DNA of 55,181 bases from Bacteroidota bacterium (GCA_023251435.1 JAHEYU010000038.1:1-55181); one strand, 5' to 3'. Shown: positions 24,862-34,984, counted from the stretch's first letter. Program-made: numbers and translations. Notes: generated from the sequence alone by a model not told the origin.

Positions 24862-24961
24862 ATAATTGCTGCTACTTTAACTCCTGAATTTGATATTTTT
24901 AAAGCAAATAATGCAACAGGTAAAATAAATGCGTCGTTTTTCCATATTTGACAAATTTACT

Positions 24962-24969
24962 TAACTTTG
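24962..24969 (+). promoter_or_regulatory. -7 promoter element of the Crp/Fnr gene
   Basis: TAACTTTG is a perfect TAnnTTTG match 28 bp before the ATG. No -33 box at the expected distance. Confidence 0.4.
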
Positions 24970-24997
24970 ATGCTACAGAACATGAAAATTTATTTCT

Positions 24998-25699
24998 ATG
25001 GCAAGTCATGAATTGGGGATGAAAGAAGTATTTGAGAATCCAAAATCTATTTTCAGTACATTAACTGTTGAAGAAAAAGAGGATTTGCAAAAGAATCTCA
25101 CACTGGCTTATTTTAAAAAAAATGAATTCATTTTCAAGGAAGGTGAAAAACCGAATGGTTTTTTATTTCTGATCGAAGGGAAAGTGATTATCTTCAAAGA
25201 AGGAGTTGGTGGTCGCGAACAAATTATCCGGATGACTAAGCCTCTCGGAATTATTGGTTATCGTGCATTGCTTGCCGATGAGTTGCATATTGGTTCGGCA
25301 ATTACACTCGAAGATTCGACCATTTGTGTAATCACACACGAATATCTTTATAATAAATTGTTGAAAAACCCCAATTTTTCGCTTAAACTGTTACAAAAGC
25401 TTGCAAGAGAACTTGGATTTTCGAATGCCCGGACTGTTACACTTACCCAAAAACATATCCGCGGTCGTTTGGCCGAATCGTTGCTTTTGTTGAAAGAAAA
25501 ATACGGTTGGGAAAACGATGGCGCCACCCTGAAAGTCTATCTTTCGCGCGAAGATATTGCCAACTTATCGAACATGACCACCTCGAATGCTATCCGCACT
25601 TTGTCAACTTTTGCAGGCGAAAAAGTGATTGCGATTGATGGCCGAAAAATCAGGATTCTCGATATCCACAAACTCGAAAAAATAAGTAAACTGGGGTAG
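24998..25699 (+). CDS. Crp/Fnr-family transcription regulator
   Basis: A 233-residue regulator. An N-terminal cyclic-nucleotide-binding-like beta-roll (about 18-130, YFKKNEFIFKEGEKPNGFLFLIEGKVIIFKEG) is joined by a long helix to a winged helix-turn-helix (about 150-225, GRLAESLLLLKEKYG, LSREDIANLSNMTTSNAIRTLSTFAGEKVI). The Arg-Ser pair that contacts cAMP in E. coli Crp is not evident, and there is no Fnr-type cysteine cluster, so the ligand is unknown. It is a single gene that ends 11 bp before the convergent murF-alr stop. Targets cannot be inferred. Confidence 0.92.
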   Translation: MASHELGMKEVFENPKSIFSTLTVEEKEDLQKNLTLAYFKKNEFIFKEGEKPNGFLFLIEGKVIIFKEGVGGREQIIRMTKPLGIIGYRALLADELHIGSAITLEDSTICVITHEYLYNKLLKNPNFSLKLLQKLARELGFSNARTVTLTQKHIRGRLAESLLLLKEKYGWENDGATLKVYLSREDIANLSNMTTSNAIRTLSTFAGEKVIAIDGRKIRILDIHKLEKISKLG

Positions 25700-25710
25700 C
25701 GGATTGTTTT

Positions 25711-28182
25711 TTATTCCTGCAAATAAACCCGTTTTACCCGCTGCGATATTCCTGTTAGTATTTCATACGGAATAGTGCCGATGGTTTCGGCAATGTTGCT
25801 TACGGGAATATGTTCGCCCATCAGTTCCACTTCGTCGCCAACGGAAACCTGCAAACCGGTAACCTCGATCATACACATATCCATGCAAATATTTCCGATA
25901 ATTGGGACAATCTGACCTTTTATAAACACCTTCCCCACCCCATTGCTCAAGCGGCGGTCGTATCCGTCAGCATAACCAATCGGGAGAACGGCAATTTCAG
26001 AATCACGCTCAATCACACCTTTGCGACTGTACCCAACTGTTTGCCCTGCAGTAATTTTGCGAATTTGCGAAACTGAAGTTTTAAGCCTGCTGATACTTTT
26101 TATTTGTCCGTTATTGCAGGCACTCACTCCGTACAGGCCAATTCCAAGCCGCACCATTTCGAACTGAAATTGCGGAAATCTTTCTATTCCGGCGGAATTC
26201 AAAATATGCCTGAAAACTTTGTACGGTAGCTTTTCAGCAATCATCGAACTGAATTTCAGGAACTGTTGTACCTGCCCAATTGTAAATTCGTCGTGCATTG
26301 CCTCGTCGGCTCCGGCCAGATGTGAGAAAACCGAACGAACCACCATCTGTTCCTGGGCGATCAGCTTTTCTAACAACCGTTCAATTTTATCTTCCGAATC
26401 AAAACCAAGGCGATGCATTCCTGTATCCAGTTTCAAATGAACCGGATAGCGAACCACTGCATTTTGCTGCAATACCTTTCTGAACGATTCGAAAATTTCT
26501 TCGGAATAAAGATTCGGTTCGAGCCTGAACTCGATCATATTTTCGAAACTGTGTTCCTCCGGATTCATCACAACAATAGGCAAATCAATTCCGGCCTGAC
26601 GCAGTTCAACTCCTTCGTCGGCCACAGCCACTGCCAGGTAATCCACTTTGTGAAACTGAAGGATACGGGCAATCTCAGCCATTCCACTGCCATAGGAAAA
26701 TGCTTTCACCATCACCATGATGCGCGTTTCGGGACGAATAAGCGATCGGAAAAGATTGAGATTATCAATCAATGCGTTTAGATCAATTTCGAGAACAGTC
26801 TGGTGGTATTTTTTCTGAAGCACCGATGAAATCCGCTCGAAATGAAAATCCCTGGCACCTTTGAGGAGGATACAATCCTGATGAAACTTGCCTGGCTGAA
26901 ACGATTCAATAAACTGTTCGGTCGATTCATAAAACTCAACTGACATTTCAAACGAAGCTGCCTGTTTCCTGATTCGCGGACCTATCCCGATCAGATGGCT
27001 GGTTTTATTCATCTGAAGCAAACGTGCAACTTCCTGATACAATTGTTCATCAGGAATACCCGATTGCTGAATGTCAGACAGAATTACGGTTTTGCGCAAA
27101 TAAGGAGCTCTGGCATGATTGTTCAAAAATGCCAATGCAATTTGAAGCGAATTGATATCCGAGTTGTAATAGTCGTTGATCAGCAAGCAATTGTTGATAC
27201 CTTCCTTCATTTCGAGGCGCATGGCCAAAGGCTGAATATTCCGGAAAGAATCCAGAACAGCGCTATCGGCATAATGCTGCGAAAGGATAAAAGCGAGGCA
27301 ATGCCCTGCATTTTCGAGGTTGGCCGCATCCTGAAATGGCAAAGCAATTTGATACTCTCCAGAATATAGTAGTTCAACTCCATTTCCAACGTCTTCAATC
27401 CTGAAATACAGATCAGCAGACGGATCAATAAAAGACCATGCGATAAGTTTTACAGTCGGGTTCATTCTCCCGCTTCTGATTACAGAATCGACCAAAGATT
27501 GATCTTTGCAATATATTAATGTGTTGCACGAAGCAAAAAGTTTTAGTTTTTCTTCCAGCTTTTCCTGTTTCGTATTGAAATTTTCCTGATGTGCTTCCCC
27601 AATATTGGTTAAAATACCAATGGTTGGCCTGATGATTTCCTGCAAATACTGCATTTCGCCTGGTCTTGAAATACCGGCTTCGAAAATGGCCAATTCGTAA
27701 TCAGCACTCAGGTTCCAAACCGACAAAGGAACGCCTACCTGCGAATTGTAGCTTTTCGGACTGCGAATAACAGCATGGTTGTGCAGCAATTCAAACAGCC
27801 ACTCTTTAACGATCGTCTTGCCATTGCTTCCGGTGATTCCCAAAACCGGAATGTCAAATTGAGAGCGGTTCCATGCGGCAAGTTTTTGAAGCGCTTTCAG
27901 GGTATCGGCAACCACCACAAAACTACAATTTGAATACTTCAGGAATTCTTCGGAATAGCTTGAAACAACAAAGGCCCGAACACCCGAATGAACCAGATCG
28001 GCAATGTACCGGTGTCCATCGTTTCGTTCCGTTTTCAGCGCAAAAAACAAACTCAATTCCGGATCAAAAATCATCCGGCTATCAATCGCGACTGAAGAAA
28101 TATAAATTTCAGTATTAAATTGAGGAGCATGAAAATCGCCCCCGACAATTGAAGAAATCTGGTGAACCGAGAGAGTGGGCAT
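25711..28182 (-). CDS. Bifunctional MurF ligase / alanine racemase
   Basis: An 823-residue fusion. The MurF part (about 1-455) adds D-Ala-D-Ala to UDP-MurNAc-tripeptide: P-loop GITGSNGKTIVKEW (115-128), FEAGISRPGEM and LTNIGEAHQENF. The racemase part (about 462-823) interconverts L- and D-alanine: PLP Lys493 in MVMVKAFSYGSG, LDTGMHRLGF, VRLGIGLYGVSA and LPIGYADGYDRRLSNG. The fusion is a known Bacteroidota arrangement. ATG 28182 overlaps the tdk stop as TAATG, supporting it over an upstream TTG and implying translational coupling. Together with ddl at 3263 it completes D-Ala-D-Ala supply and transfer. The alanine racemase catalytic lysine and the C-terminal barrel residues look intact. Confidence 0.96.
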   Translation of the reverse strand: MPTLSVHQISSIVGGDFHAPQFNTEIYISSVAIDSRMIFDPELSLFFALKTERNDGHRYIADLVHSGVRAFVVSSYSEEFLKYSNCSFVVVADTLKALQKLAAWNRSQFDIPVLGITGSNGKTIVKEWLFELLHNHAVIRSPKSYNSQVGVPLSVWNLSADYELAIFEAGISRPGEMQYLQEIIRPTIGILTNIGEAHQENFNTKQEKLEEKLKLFASCNTLIYCKDQSLVDSVIRSGRMNPTVKLIAWSFIDPSADLYFRIEDVGNGVELLYSGEYQIALPFQDAANLENAGHCLAFILSQHYADSAVLDSFRNIQPLAMRLEMKEGINNCLLINDYYNSDINSLQIALAFLNNHARAPYLRKTVILSDIQQSGIPDEQLYQEVARLLQMNKTSHLIGIGPRIRKQAASFEMSVEFYESTEQFIESFQPGKFHQDCILLKGARDFHFERISSVLQKKYHQTVLEIDLNALIDNLNLFRSLIRPETRIMVMVKAFSYGSGMAEIARILQFHKVDYLAVAVADEGVELRQAGIDLPIVVMNPEEHSFENMIEFRLEPNLYSEEIFESFRKVLQQNAVVRYPVHLKLDTGMHRLGFDSEDKIERLLEKLIAQEQMVVRSVFSHLAGADEAMHDEFTIGQVQQFLKFSSMIAEKLPYKVFRHILNSAGIERFPQFQFEMVRLGIGLYGVSACNNGQIKSISRLKTSVSQIRKITAGQTVGYSRKGVIERDSEIAVLPIGYADGYDRRLSNGVGKVFIKGQIVPIIGNICMDMCMIEVTGLQVSVGDEVELMGEHIPVSNIAETIGTIPYEILTGISQRVKRVYLQE

Positions 28183-28757
28183 TATCGGGTAGCTTTTGTA
28201 TAACAGGAACGGCACAAAGGTTCGTATTCATCTTTTTCGCCCAGCAAAACAAGTTTGTCTGCTTTCGAAAAGCGGTGCGAAAATTGCGCAACATCGCCGC
28301 ACCTCATGCAAATTGCATGCACTTTGGTAATATGATCGGCAACGGCCATCAAACCGGGAATCGGGCCAAAAGGTTTTCCTTTGAAATCCATGTCCAACCC
28401 GGCAATAATTACACGAATTCCAAGATTCGCAAGCGACACGCTCACGTCGAGCAAACCGTTGTCAAAAAACTGGGCTTCATCAATCCCGATTACATCTACA
28501 TCGCCAGCCAAAAGCATAATATTTCCTGAAGTTTCGACCGGAGTGCTCATAATCGAATTCTCGTCGTGCGACACCACCTCGGCAACAGAATAACGGGTAT
28601 CAATGGCCGGTTTGAAAATTTCAACTTTCAACCGGGCAATTTTTGCACGTTTTAGCCGTCGTATTAATTCCTCTGTTTTACCTGAAAACATTGAGCCGGC
28701 AATGACTTCAATACTGCCGGTCTTTTTTTGTCTGTCGATTCCCCTTTCAATAAACAT
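28182..28757 (-). CDS. tdk: Thymidine kinase
   Basis: A 191-residue type II thymidine kinase that phosphorylates thymidine to dTMP in the salvage pathway. It has the P-loop [10 protein letters not shown] (21-30), the Walker B region [11 protein letters not shown], and a zinc lid with cysteines in CMRCG and CRSCY. Length is typical. It is upstream of murF-alr and overlaps it by one base, forming an operon, and is divergent from the acidic protein gene at 28925. Confidence 0.96.
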   Translation of the reverse strand: MFIERGIDRQKKTGSIEVIAGSMFSGKTEELIRRLKRAKIARLKVEIFKPAIDTRYSVAEVVSHDENSIMSTPVETSGNIMLLAGDVDVIGIDEAQFFDNGLLDVSVSLANLGIRVIIAGLDMDFKGKPFGPIPGLMAVADHITKVHAICMRCGDVAQFSHRFSKADKLVLLGEKDEYEPLCRSCYTKATR

Positions 28758-28924
28758 GTATTTTATATGCTAAAGATTTTTGTACTTTTACCCTGTTTCA
28801 ACGACCGATTCCATGCCAGATTTTGAATTCGGGCAAAGGCATTCCGGTTATACAAGCAAAGGTAAATTTAAATCATTACGAAGGAAAATTCAAGTTGAAT
28901 AACCGATTAAAATCACATATACAA

Positions 28925-29989
28925 ATGGACAAACGTAAATTAGTAAATATCATCGTCAAGGATCTTGAGGAATTAAAAATTTTATCAGAAGAAGTTGCCA
29001 ATAGTCAGAACAATTCATCGCTGATTATCGATTTGGCTGTAAACAAGGCCCGATTGCTCATTCAGGAAATTGAGTTACTGCGCGAACTGACCGTAAATGC
29101 TGCTTCATTTCAGGAAGAAACCGACGAGGAAGACAAATTTGATGAGGAAGAAGAAGAAATTTCCGAAGTTAGTTTCCCCGATCCTGAACTCGAAATATTG
29201 CATTTTGAAGAAGGTGATTATTCTGAAATCGAAGAACTTCGGGAAGAACCAGAAGAAGAATTTGTAGAACAAGAGGACGACGAACTGGAACCCGATTTAG
29301 AGGAAGATGAAGACGAACTGGAGGAAGAAGAAGAACTTGAATTGGATGAAGAGGAACCGGAAACCGTTGAAGAAGATTTAACTGAACCCGAAGTGGAAGA
29401 GGAAATTGACCCGAAAGAGGAAGAAGGTCTGGAAGTGGAAGATGATGAAGAATGGGAGGAAGAGGAAATAGAGGAAGAAGAAGAACAGGTTCAAAAACCA
29501 GTCATTCAGCAAACAGAGCTAAAAAATGATATGCAACCCGGGATTCGTGAAATTAGTATTGAGGAACTTGACGACGAAGATGAACTTGAACCGGTTCGGT
29601 TTACTCCACAGGCAGAAGCCCCGGTTAGACCACCAATGCGCGAAATTCCAAAACCAGAAAATATTGTTGCCGAGAAAACGGTTGTCGGTGAATCATTTCA
29701 GAAAGAACGTTCGCTGAATGATTCGATTGGCGAAAATAAACTGGAATCGAAAGTATCGAGCAGCCCGATAACCAGCTTGCGTGCTGCCATTGGACTGAAC
29801 GACCGCTTTATTTTTATCAGGGAAATTTTTGATAATAATTCGGATAAATACAATAAAATAATCGAAAATCTGGATAAAATGGAACATATCCAGGAGGCGG
29901 TTGAATACCTGAAAGCAAATCTTAGCATGCAAAAAAACGAAGCAAGTTTGAAGTTTGTCGATTTGCTGAAACGCCGGTTCACTAAGTAA
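28925..29989 (+). CDS. Conserved acidic protein with Glu-rich central region
   Basis: A 354-residue cytoplasmic protein. An N-terminal helical part (1-58, VKDLEELKILSEEVANSQNNSSLIIDLAVNKARLLIQEIELLREL) is followed by an extremely acidic stretch (about 60-215, dominated by E and D, for example EELELDEEEPE) and a folded C-terminal block (about 280-354, LRAAIGLNDRFIFIREIFDNNSDKYNKII and LDLLKRRF-like end). The C-terminal block resembles a conserved Bacteroidota hypothetical family found near rsmI. Function unknown; the acidic tract suggests disorder and electrostatic binding. ATG 28925 is preferred because the upstream 34 residues of the open frame overlap the promoter region. It ends 16 bp before rsmI and is likely in the same transcript. 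Confidence 0.75.
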   Translation: MDKRKLVNIIVKDLEELKILSEEVANSQNNSSLIIDLAVNKARLLIQEIELLRELTVNAASFQEETDEEDKFDEEEEEISEVSFPDPELEILHFEEGDYSEIEELREEPEEEFVEQEDDELEPDLEEDEDELEEEEELELDEEEPETVEEDLTEPEVEEEIDPKEEEGLEVEDDEEWEEEEIEEEEEQVQKPVIQQTELKNDMQPGIREISIEELDDEDELEPVRFTPQAEAPVRPPMREIPKPENIVAEKTVVGESFQKERSLNDSIGENKLESKVSSSPITSLRAAIGLNDRFIFIREIFDNNSDKYNKIIENLDKMEHIQEAVEYLKANLSMQKNEASLKFVDLLKRRFTK

Positions 29990-30005
29990 AAACCATCACA
30001 AAACA

Positions 30006-30704
30006 ATGGGTAAATTATTTTTGGTCCCGACACCAATCGGCAACCTCGAAGACATGACTTTACGCGGAATCAGAATACTGAAAGAAGTGGACTTAATTTT
30101 GGCTGAAGACACACGTACTTCAGCCAAATTACTTAATCATTATGAGATAAAGAATAAATTGGTGTCGCATCACAAATTCAACGAGCATAAAACTGTTGAA
30201 ATGATTGCAGGACAGATCGAAAACGGCAAGAATGTGGCATTAATTTCAGATGCAGGAACTCCCGGAATTAGCGACCCCGGTTTCTTACTTGTAAAAACCT
30301 GTCTCGATAAAGAAATAGAAGTTGAATGCCTGCCGGGCGCAACAGCCATGATTCCGGCTCTGGTAAATTCGGGTTTCCCGACCGACCGTTTCACTTTCGA
30401 AGGATTTCTTCCGCAAAAAAAGGGTCGTCATAAAAAAATCAAAGAACTGCTTACCGAAACCAGAACAATGATTTTTTACGAATCGCCTTACCGCCTGATA
30501 AAAACACTTGAGCAATTCGCCGAGTTCCTTGGCCCCGACAGACGTGCCTCCGTATCGCGCGAATTATCGAAGTTTTTTGAGGAAAACCGCAGAGGAACAC
30601 TCGCCGAGTTAATCGAATATTTTGGCGCGAAAGCTATCAAAGGCGAAATTGTAATAGTTTTGGAAGGTTACAAAGTGGAAACATCTGAAGAGGATGATCA
30701 ATGA
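30006..30704 (+). CDS. rsmI: 16S rRNA (cytidine(1402)-2'-O)-methyltransferase
   Basis: A 232-residue SAM-dependent methyltransferase of the tetrapyrrole-methylase fold, which 2'-O-methylates C1402 in the decoding centre of 16S rRNA. Signatures are LFLVPTPIGNLEDMTLRGIRIL, VDLILAEDTRTSAKLLNHY, ALISDAGTPGISDPGFLLV, CLPGATAMIPALVNSGFPTDRFTFEGFLP and FYESPYRL. Normal length for Bacteroidota, which lack the long C-terminal extension. Its last four bases overlap the start of the HAD phosphatase gene. Confidence 0.96.
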   Translation: MGKLFLVPTPIGNLEDMTLRGIRILKEVDLILAEDTRTSAKLLNHYEIKNKLVSHHKFNEHKTVEMIAGQIENGKNVALISDAGTPGISDPGFLLVKTCLDKEIEVECLPGATAMIPALVNSGFPTDRFTFEGFLPQKKGRHKKIKELLTETRTMIFYESPYRLIKTLEQFAEFLGPDRRASVSRELSKFFEENRRGTLAELIEYFGAKAIKGEIVIVLEGYKVETSEEDDQ

Positions 30705-31453
30705 GAAAATACGAGTTCCTTTTTTTTGATCTGGATAATACTCTCTGGGATTTCTCGGCCAACTCACGCGAAGCACTGAAACAAACACTCGAAAAACTCG
30801 GTCTGTACAGTCGTCTGAATTCGTTTGATGCCTTCTTTAAATATTACGAGGAAATTAATGAATCGCTTTGGGCCGAATACCGTGCAAAAAAAATAAACAA
30901 ACAAACATTAATTGTAGAGCGTTTTTCGAGATCACTCGAAGCTTTCGAAATCGACGGACAAGATTGGGAAGGAATCAACCGCCTTTATTTAGAATTGATG
31001 GCATTGCAAACCCGATTATTCCCCGGAACCAGAGAAACATTGGCTTATCTGAAAAAAAAAGGCTACCAAATGCACATTATAACCAATGGATTTTATGAAG
31101 TGCAACATGCCAAACTTATCAATTGCGGGTTGACAGACTTTTTCAGTAAAGTGTTTATTTCTGAAGAAATTAAAACCACAAAACCCCATCGGGAGATATT
31201 TGAACACGCCTTAAAATCGACCAATGCAAAGAAGCAAAAAAGCATTATGATCGGCGATTCATGGGAAACAGACATTGAAGGAGCCATGGCATTTGGAATG
31301 GATCAGGTGATGAACCTTAACAACGGTGACAACAAGATACCCGAAACAATAAAAACAAGCCTATCTTTAGTAGATTCTATGTTTTTGACATCAAGACAAC
31401 ATACAAAAACCTTTTTTATAAATGAAATTAGAGGATTAGCTTCAATTCTGTAA
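30701..31453 (+). CDS. YjjG-family HAD phosphatase (noncanonical pyrimidine nucleotidase)
   Basis: A 250-residue HAD hydrolase with a helical cap. The nucleophile motif is FLFFDLDNTLWDF (Asp10, Asp12), motif II is MHIITNG, the Lys of motif III is in ISEEIKTTKPHREIF, and motif IV is IMIGDSWETDIEGAMAFGM. This pattern fits YjjG-type 5'-nucleotidases that remove noncanonical pyrimidine nucleotides from the pool. The start overlaps rsmI by the ATGA junction. A 20-residue C-terminal tail after the HAD core looks nonconserved. Confidence 0.88.
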   Translation: MRKYEFLFFDLDNTLWDFSANSREALKQTLEKLGLYSRLNSFDAFFKYYEEINESLWAEYRAKKINKQTLIVERFSRSLEAFEIDGQDWEGINRLYLELMALQTRLFPGTRETLAYLKKKGYQMHIITNGFYEVQHAKLINCGLTDFFSKVFISEEIKTTKPHREIFEHALKSTNAKKQKSIMIGDSWETDIEGAMAFGMDQVMNLNNGDNKIPETIKTSLSLVDSMFLTSRQHTKTFFINEIRGLASIL

Positions 31454-31850
31454 TTTATAATCATTCCAAATAACCTACATATCACGCACTCCCATTTTCC
31501 CCAAATAACTATATTTCAACATTTTAATTCTTAACATCAGGAGTACAACAAAGGTTAACTGATTTTTATATTTGTTAACAGTGTTAAAATATGTAATTAT
31601 TTATCTTTTTAGATCAATCATCCTAAACACATTTTTCTAAATTTGTGAATCTAAGTATTGACGAATTTATATTATTGATACTTATTAAAGAAGGGGGGCT
31701 CGTTAAATTCCATTTAAAAATCCCTGATAAATTTGGTTTGGGGGAATCAAATTTTCAAGTTGCATTGCAATAGAGGGGGGCTTTTTAAGCGGAGTTTACT
31801 TGCCTATTTTTCATTAAAAATTGATGCTGTTAAATTTAAATTTAATTTAC
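31454..31850 (+). other. Upstream region of the first susC
   Basis: Nearly 400 bp, AT-rich. It contains TAAATTTG at 31638-31645 and at 31728-31735, and two copies of GGGGGGCT (31693-31700, 31775-31782) plus GGGGG at 31740-31744, which stand out in this composition. No open frame of interest. Confidence 0.5.
31728..31735 (+). promoter_or_regulatory. -7 promoter element of the first susCD unit
   Basis: TAAATTTG is a perfect TAnnTTTG match about 115 bp upstream of susC. A second perfect match lies at 31638-31645. Which is used cannot be told from sequence. Confidence 0.35.
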
Positions 31851-34800
31851 ATGAAAAAAATCGCGTTATTGCTTGCATTCTTTGCAATTGGTTTGCAGGT
31901 CCTGGTGGCCCAAACCAAGGAGATCTCAGGCAAGGTGACTTCTGCCGACGACGGAAGTTCACTACCTGGTGTTTCTGTGTCTGTTAAAGGAACAACCCTG
32001 GGAACTATCACCGACATGGAAGGTGCTTTCAGGTTAAAAGTTCCTCAAGATGCCAGAACTTTGGTTTTCACCTTTGTTGGTATGGCAACTCAGGAAGTTG
32101 TAGTTGGTGGTCAGACAACATTTAATGTCAAAATGTTATCTGATAACATTGCTGTTGATGAGGTTGTTGTTACCGCGTTAGGTATTTCAAGAGAGAAGAA
32201 AGCTCTTGGATATGCCGTTCAGGACGTTAAAGGTGACGAAATCACCAGAGCAAAAGAAACCAACGTAGTTAATTCACTTCAGGGACGTATTTCTGGTGCA
32301 CAAATCACCAATAGTTCCGGAGCAGTTGGAGCTTCTGCCCGTATTATTCTTCGTGGTGTAAACTCACTTGACGGAAATAACCAGCCACTTTTTGTGGTTG
32401 ACGGGATCCCGTTGGCGAACTCTAACTTTGGTAATACTTCCAACGAAGGAGTTAACCGTGGTAGTGGTGTTCAGGACATTAACCCTGACAATATCGAATC
32501 AATTTCGGTATTGAAAGGACCTAATGCTGCCGCACTTTACGGATCAAGAGCTTCAAACGGAGTTATCGTTATCACAACCAAAACCGGAAAAGGAAATAAA
32601 GGAATTGGCGTTGAAATCAGTAACTCAACCACTTTCGAAAATCCACTTCGTTTACCTGATTATCAAAACCAATACGGACAAGGTTCTGCTGGAAAATTTG
32701 AATATGTTGATGGAGCCGGTGGTGGTGTAAACGACGGAACCGACGAAAGCTGGGGTCCAAAACTGGACGTCGGATTAATGATTCCACAGTTTAATTCCCC
32801 CGTTAACAATGGTGTTCGTGAAGCAACTCCATGGATTTCGCATCCAAACAACGTTAAAGATTTCTTCAAAACAGGTGTTACCGCTACAACTTCTGTAGCC
32901 CTGGTCGGATCATCAGACAAAACAAACTTCAGGGTTTCCCTCACTAACCTTGACCAGACCGGTATGATGGAAAATACCCAATTGAAAAAGAATACTTTCA
33001 CATTTAATGGTAGTTCTCAATTAACCGACAAATTAGAATTCAATTCTTCGGGTTCTTATGTAAGTACCAATAGTCCTAACTTACCAGGCTATGGTTACGA
33101 CCCTGATAACGTTATGCAGCAGTTCAACTGGTTTGGACGTCAGGTTGACCTTTCAGCTTTGAAAAACTATCGCAACGCCGATGGTTCGTGGTACAACTGG
33201 AATACCAACTACCATAACAACCCCTATTCGACTTTGTACGAAAATCTTAATACCAACAAACGCGACCGTTTCTTCGGAAATGCTACCGCAAAATATAAGT
33301 TTACTGATTGGTTAAGTGCTTTTGTTCGCACAGGTGTTGACTATTATTCAAACATGAATACCAACCGCAGGGCAAAACACATGCAGGAGTTTCCGAACGG
33401 ATACTACATGGAAGAAGTTGACCTTTACAAAGAAAATAACACCGACTTCCTCGTTAGCGCTAATAAAAGCTTTGACGAATTTGAATTGGGTTTAAGTGTT
33501 GGAGGTAACTCAATGAACTATAGCCGTACCTGGAACTTTGTTGAAGCTCCTGAACTTGCTGTTGACGGAGTTTACAACGTAAAGAACTCATTGGTTCCAC
33601 AGGTTGCAGACAATTACCGCTGGAAAAAACACATCAACAGTCTTTATTTTTCAGGACAACTTGGATATAAATCAATGCTTTATGTTGATTTTTCAGGACG
33701 TAACGACTGGTCAAGCGCACTGCCTGCAGACCATAATTCATTCTTCTACCCATCTGTTCAGTTTAGTGGTGTTTTAACTGAAATGATTGAAGCTGATCCT
33801 TCACTTATTTCTTTTGGTAAAATAAGATTAAGCTGGGCTAAAGTAGGTGCCGATACCGATCCTTTCAAACTTTTACCAACCGTAGGATTTGGTGATGGAT
33901 GGAATGCCGGTACAAAACTTCTGAATCAATTTGTTCCAAACGAATTGCCAAATGCAGGTTTGAAACCACAGTTCGTAACTTCGTTCGAAATTGGTGGAGA
34001 TTTCAGGTTCTTAAGAGACCGTGTTAAATTAGATGTAACTTACTATAATTCAAGCGCAACTAATCAGATTATCTCTGTGCCAATTTCTGCTTCTTCAGGA
34101 TACGGCACAAAAGTTACAAATGCCGGTCAGATTGACAATAGCGGTGTTGAAGTATTACTTGGTGGATCAATCCTGAAATCGAAAACAGGTTTGAACTGGG
34201 ATGTAACAATTAACTGGTCGAAAAACCAAAATGAAGTTGTTGAACTTGCTGAAGGAATTGACCAATATGAACTTTCAGGCGGAGCATATTGGAGTTTGAA
34301 AGTAATGGCTATTCCTGGTCAAAAATATGGTTCATTGTTTGGTTATGACTTCGAAAGAGCACCTGACGGACAGATCATCTACAGAAATGGTCTTCCTGCA
34401 CAAGGCGACTTAACAGTTTTAGGTAACTACACTCCTGATTGGATCGGTGGTATTAACAACGAATTCAACTACAAGGGAGTTAACTTAAACTTCCTGATCG
34501 ACACAAGAATGGGCGGAGAAATGTATTCGATGACTTCGACCTGGGGACGTTATGCAGGTGTTTTGGAAGAAACCCTCATCGGACGTGAAGGTGGTATTGT
34601 TGGCGATGGAGTAAAAGAAGTAGTTGATGCAAATGGTGCTGTTACTTACGTTAAAAACGATGTTGCTGCAAACGCTGAAAACTTTAACAAAGCAGCTTAT
34701 GTAAGTGATGTTGCCTACTCAAGTGTTTATGATGCCAGCTATATTAAACTTCGCGAATTTAAGCTTGGTTATACATTCAATAAAATCGGTAATACTGCAA

Positions 34801-34970
34801 TCAAAGACGTTAACATTTCTCTGGTAGGTAGAAATCTTGCTATCCTCTGGACAAAAGTACCGCATGTTGACCCTGAAGGTGCATTCAGCAACTCGAACGT
34901 TCAAGGTCTCGAATTCGGACAAATCCCTTCTGCACGCAGTCTTGGATTTAGCGTTAGTTTCAAACTTTAA
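31851..34970 (+). CDS. SusC-like TonB-dependent transporter, unit 1
   Basis: A 1039-residue outer-membrane TonB-dependent transporter. Signal peptide 1-21 (LLLAFFAIGLQVLVAQ), then a carboxypeptidase-D regulatory-like domain (ISGKVTSADDGSSLPGVSV to about 95), a TonB-box region (DEVVVTALG), the plug (IILRGVNSLDGNNQPLFVVDGIPL, GPNAAALYGSRASNGVIVITTK) and a 22-strand barrel ending in RSLGFSVSFKL. SusC proteins import large glycans or other ligands captured by SusD lids. The 5' 45 bp of the gene are almost identical to the second susC. Start at ATG 31851; the frame extends upstream to a TTG. susD follows 14 bp later. Confidence 0.95.
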   Translation: MKKIALLLAFFAIGLQVLVAQTKEISGKVTSADDGSSLPGVSVSVKGTTLGTITDMEGAFRLKVPQDARTLVFTFVGMATQEVVVGGQTTFNVKMLSDNIAVDEVVVTALGISREKKALGYAVQDVKGDEITRAKETNVVNSLQGRISGAQITNSSGAVGASARIILRGVNSLDGNNQPLFVVDGIPLANSNFGNTSNEGVNRGSGVQDINPDNIESISVLKGPNAAALYGSRASNGVIVITTKTGKGNKGIGVEISNSTTFENPLRLPDYQNQYGQGSAGKFEYVDGAGGGVNDGTDESWGPKLDVGLMIPQFNSPVNNGVREATPWISHPNNVKDFFKTGVTATTSVALVGSSDKTNFRVSLTNLDQTGMMENTQLKKNTFTFNGSSQLTDKLEFNSSGSYVSTNSPNLPGYGYDPDNVMQQFNWFGRQVDLSALKNYRNADGSWYNWNTNYHNNPYSTLYENLNTNKRDRFFGNATAKYKFTDWLSAFVRTGVDYYSNMNTNRRAKHMQEFPNGYYMEEVDLYKENNTDFLVSANKSFDEFELGLSVGGNSMNYSRTWNFVEAPELAVDGVYNVKNSLVPQVADNYRWKKHINSLYFSGQLGYKSMLYVDFSGRNDWSSALPADHNSFFYPSVQFSGVLTEMIEADPSLISFGKIRLSWAKVGADTDPFKLLPTVGFGDGWNAGTKLLNQFVPNELPNAGLKPQFVTSFEIGGDFRFLRDRVKLDVTYYNSSATNQIISVPISASSGYGTKVTNAGQIDNSGVEVLLGGSILKSKTGLNWDVTINWSKNQNEVVELAEGIDQYELSGGAYWSLKVMAIPGQKYGSLFGYDFERAPDGQIIYRNGLPAQGDLTVLGNYTPDWIGGINNEFNYKGVNLNFLIDTRMGGEMYSMTSTWGRYAGVLEETLIGREGGIVGDGVKEVVDANGAVTYVKNDVAANAENFNKAAYVSDVAYSSVYDASYIKLREFKLGYTFNKIGNTAIKDVNISLVGRNLAILWTKVPHVDPEGAFSNSNVQGLEFGQIPSARSLGFSVSFKL

Positions 34971-34984
34971 ACAATCGTTCAATT

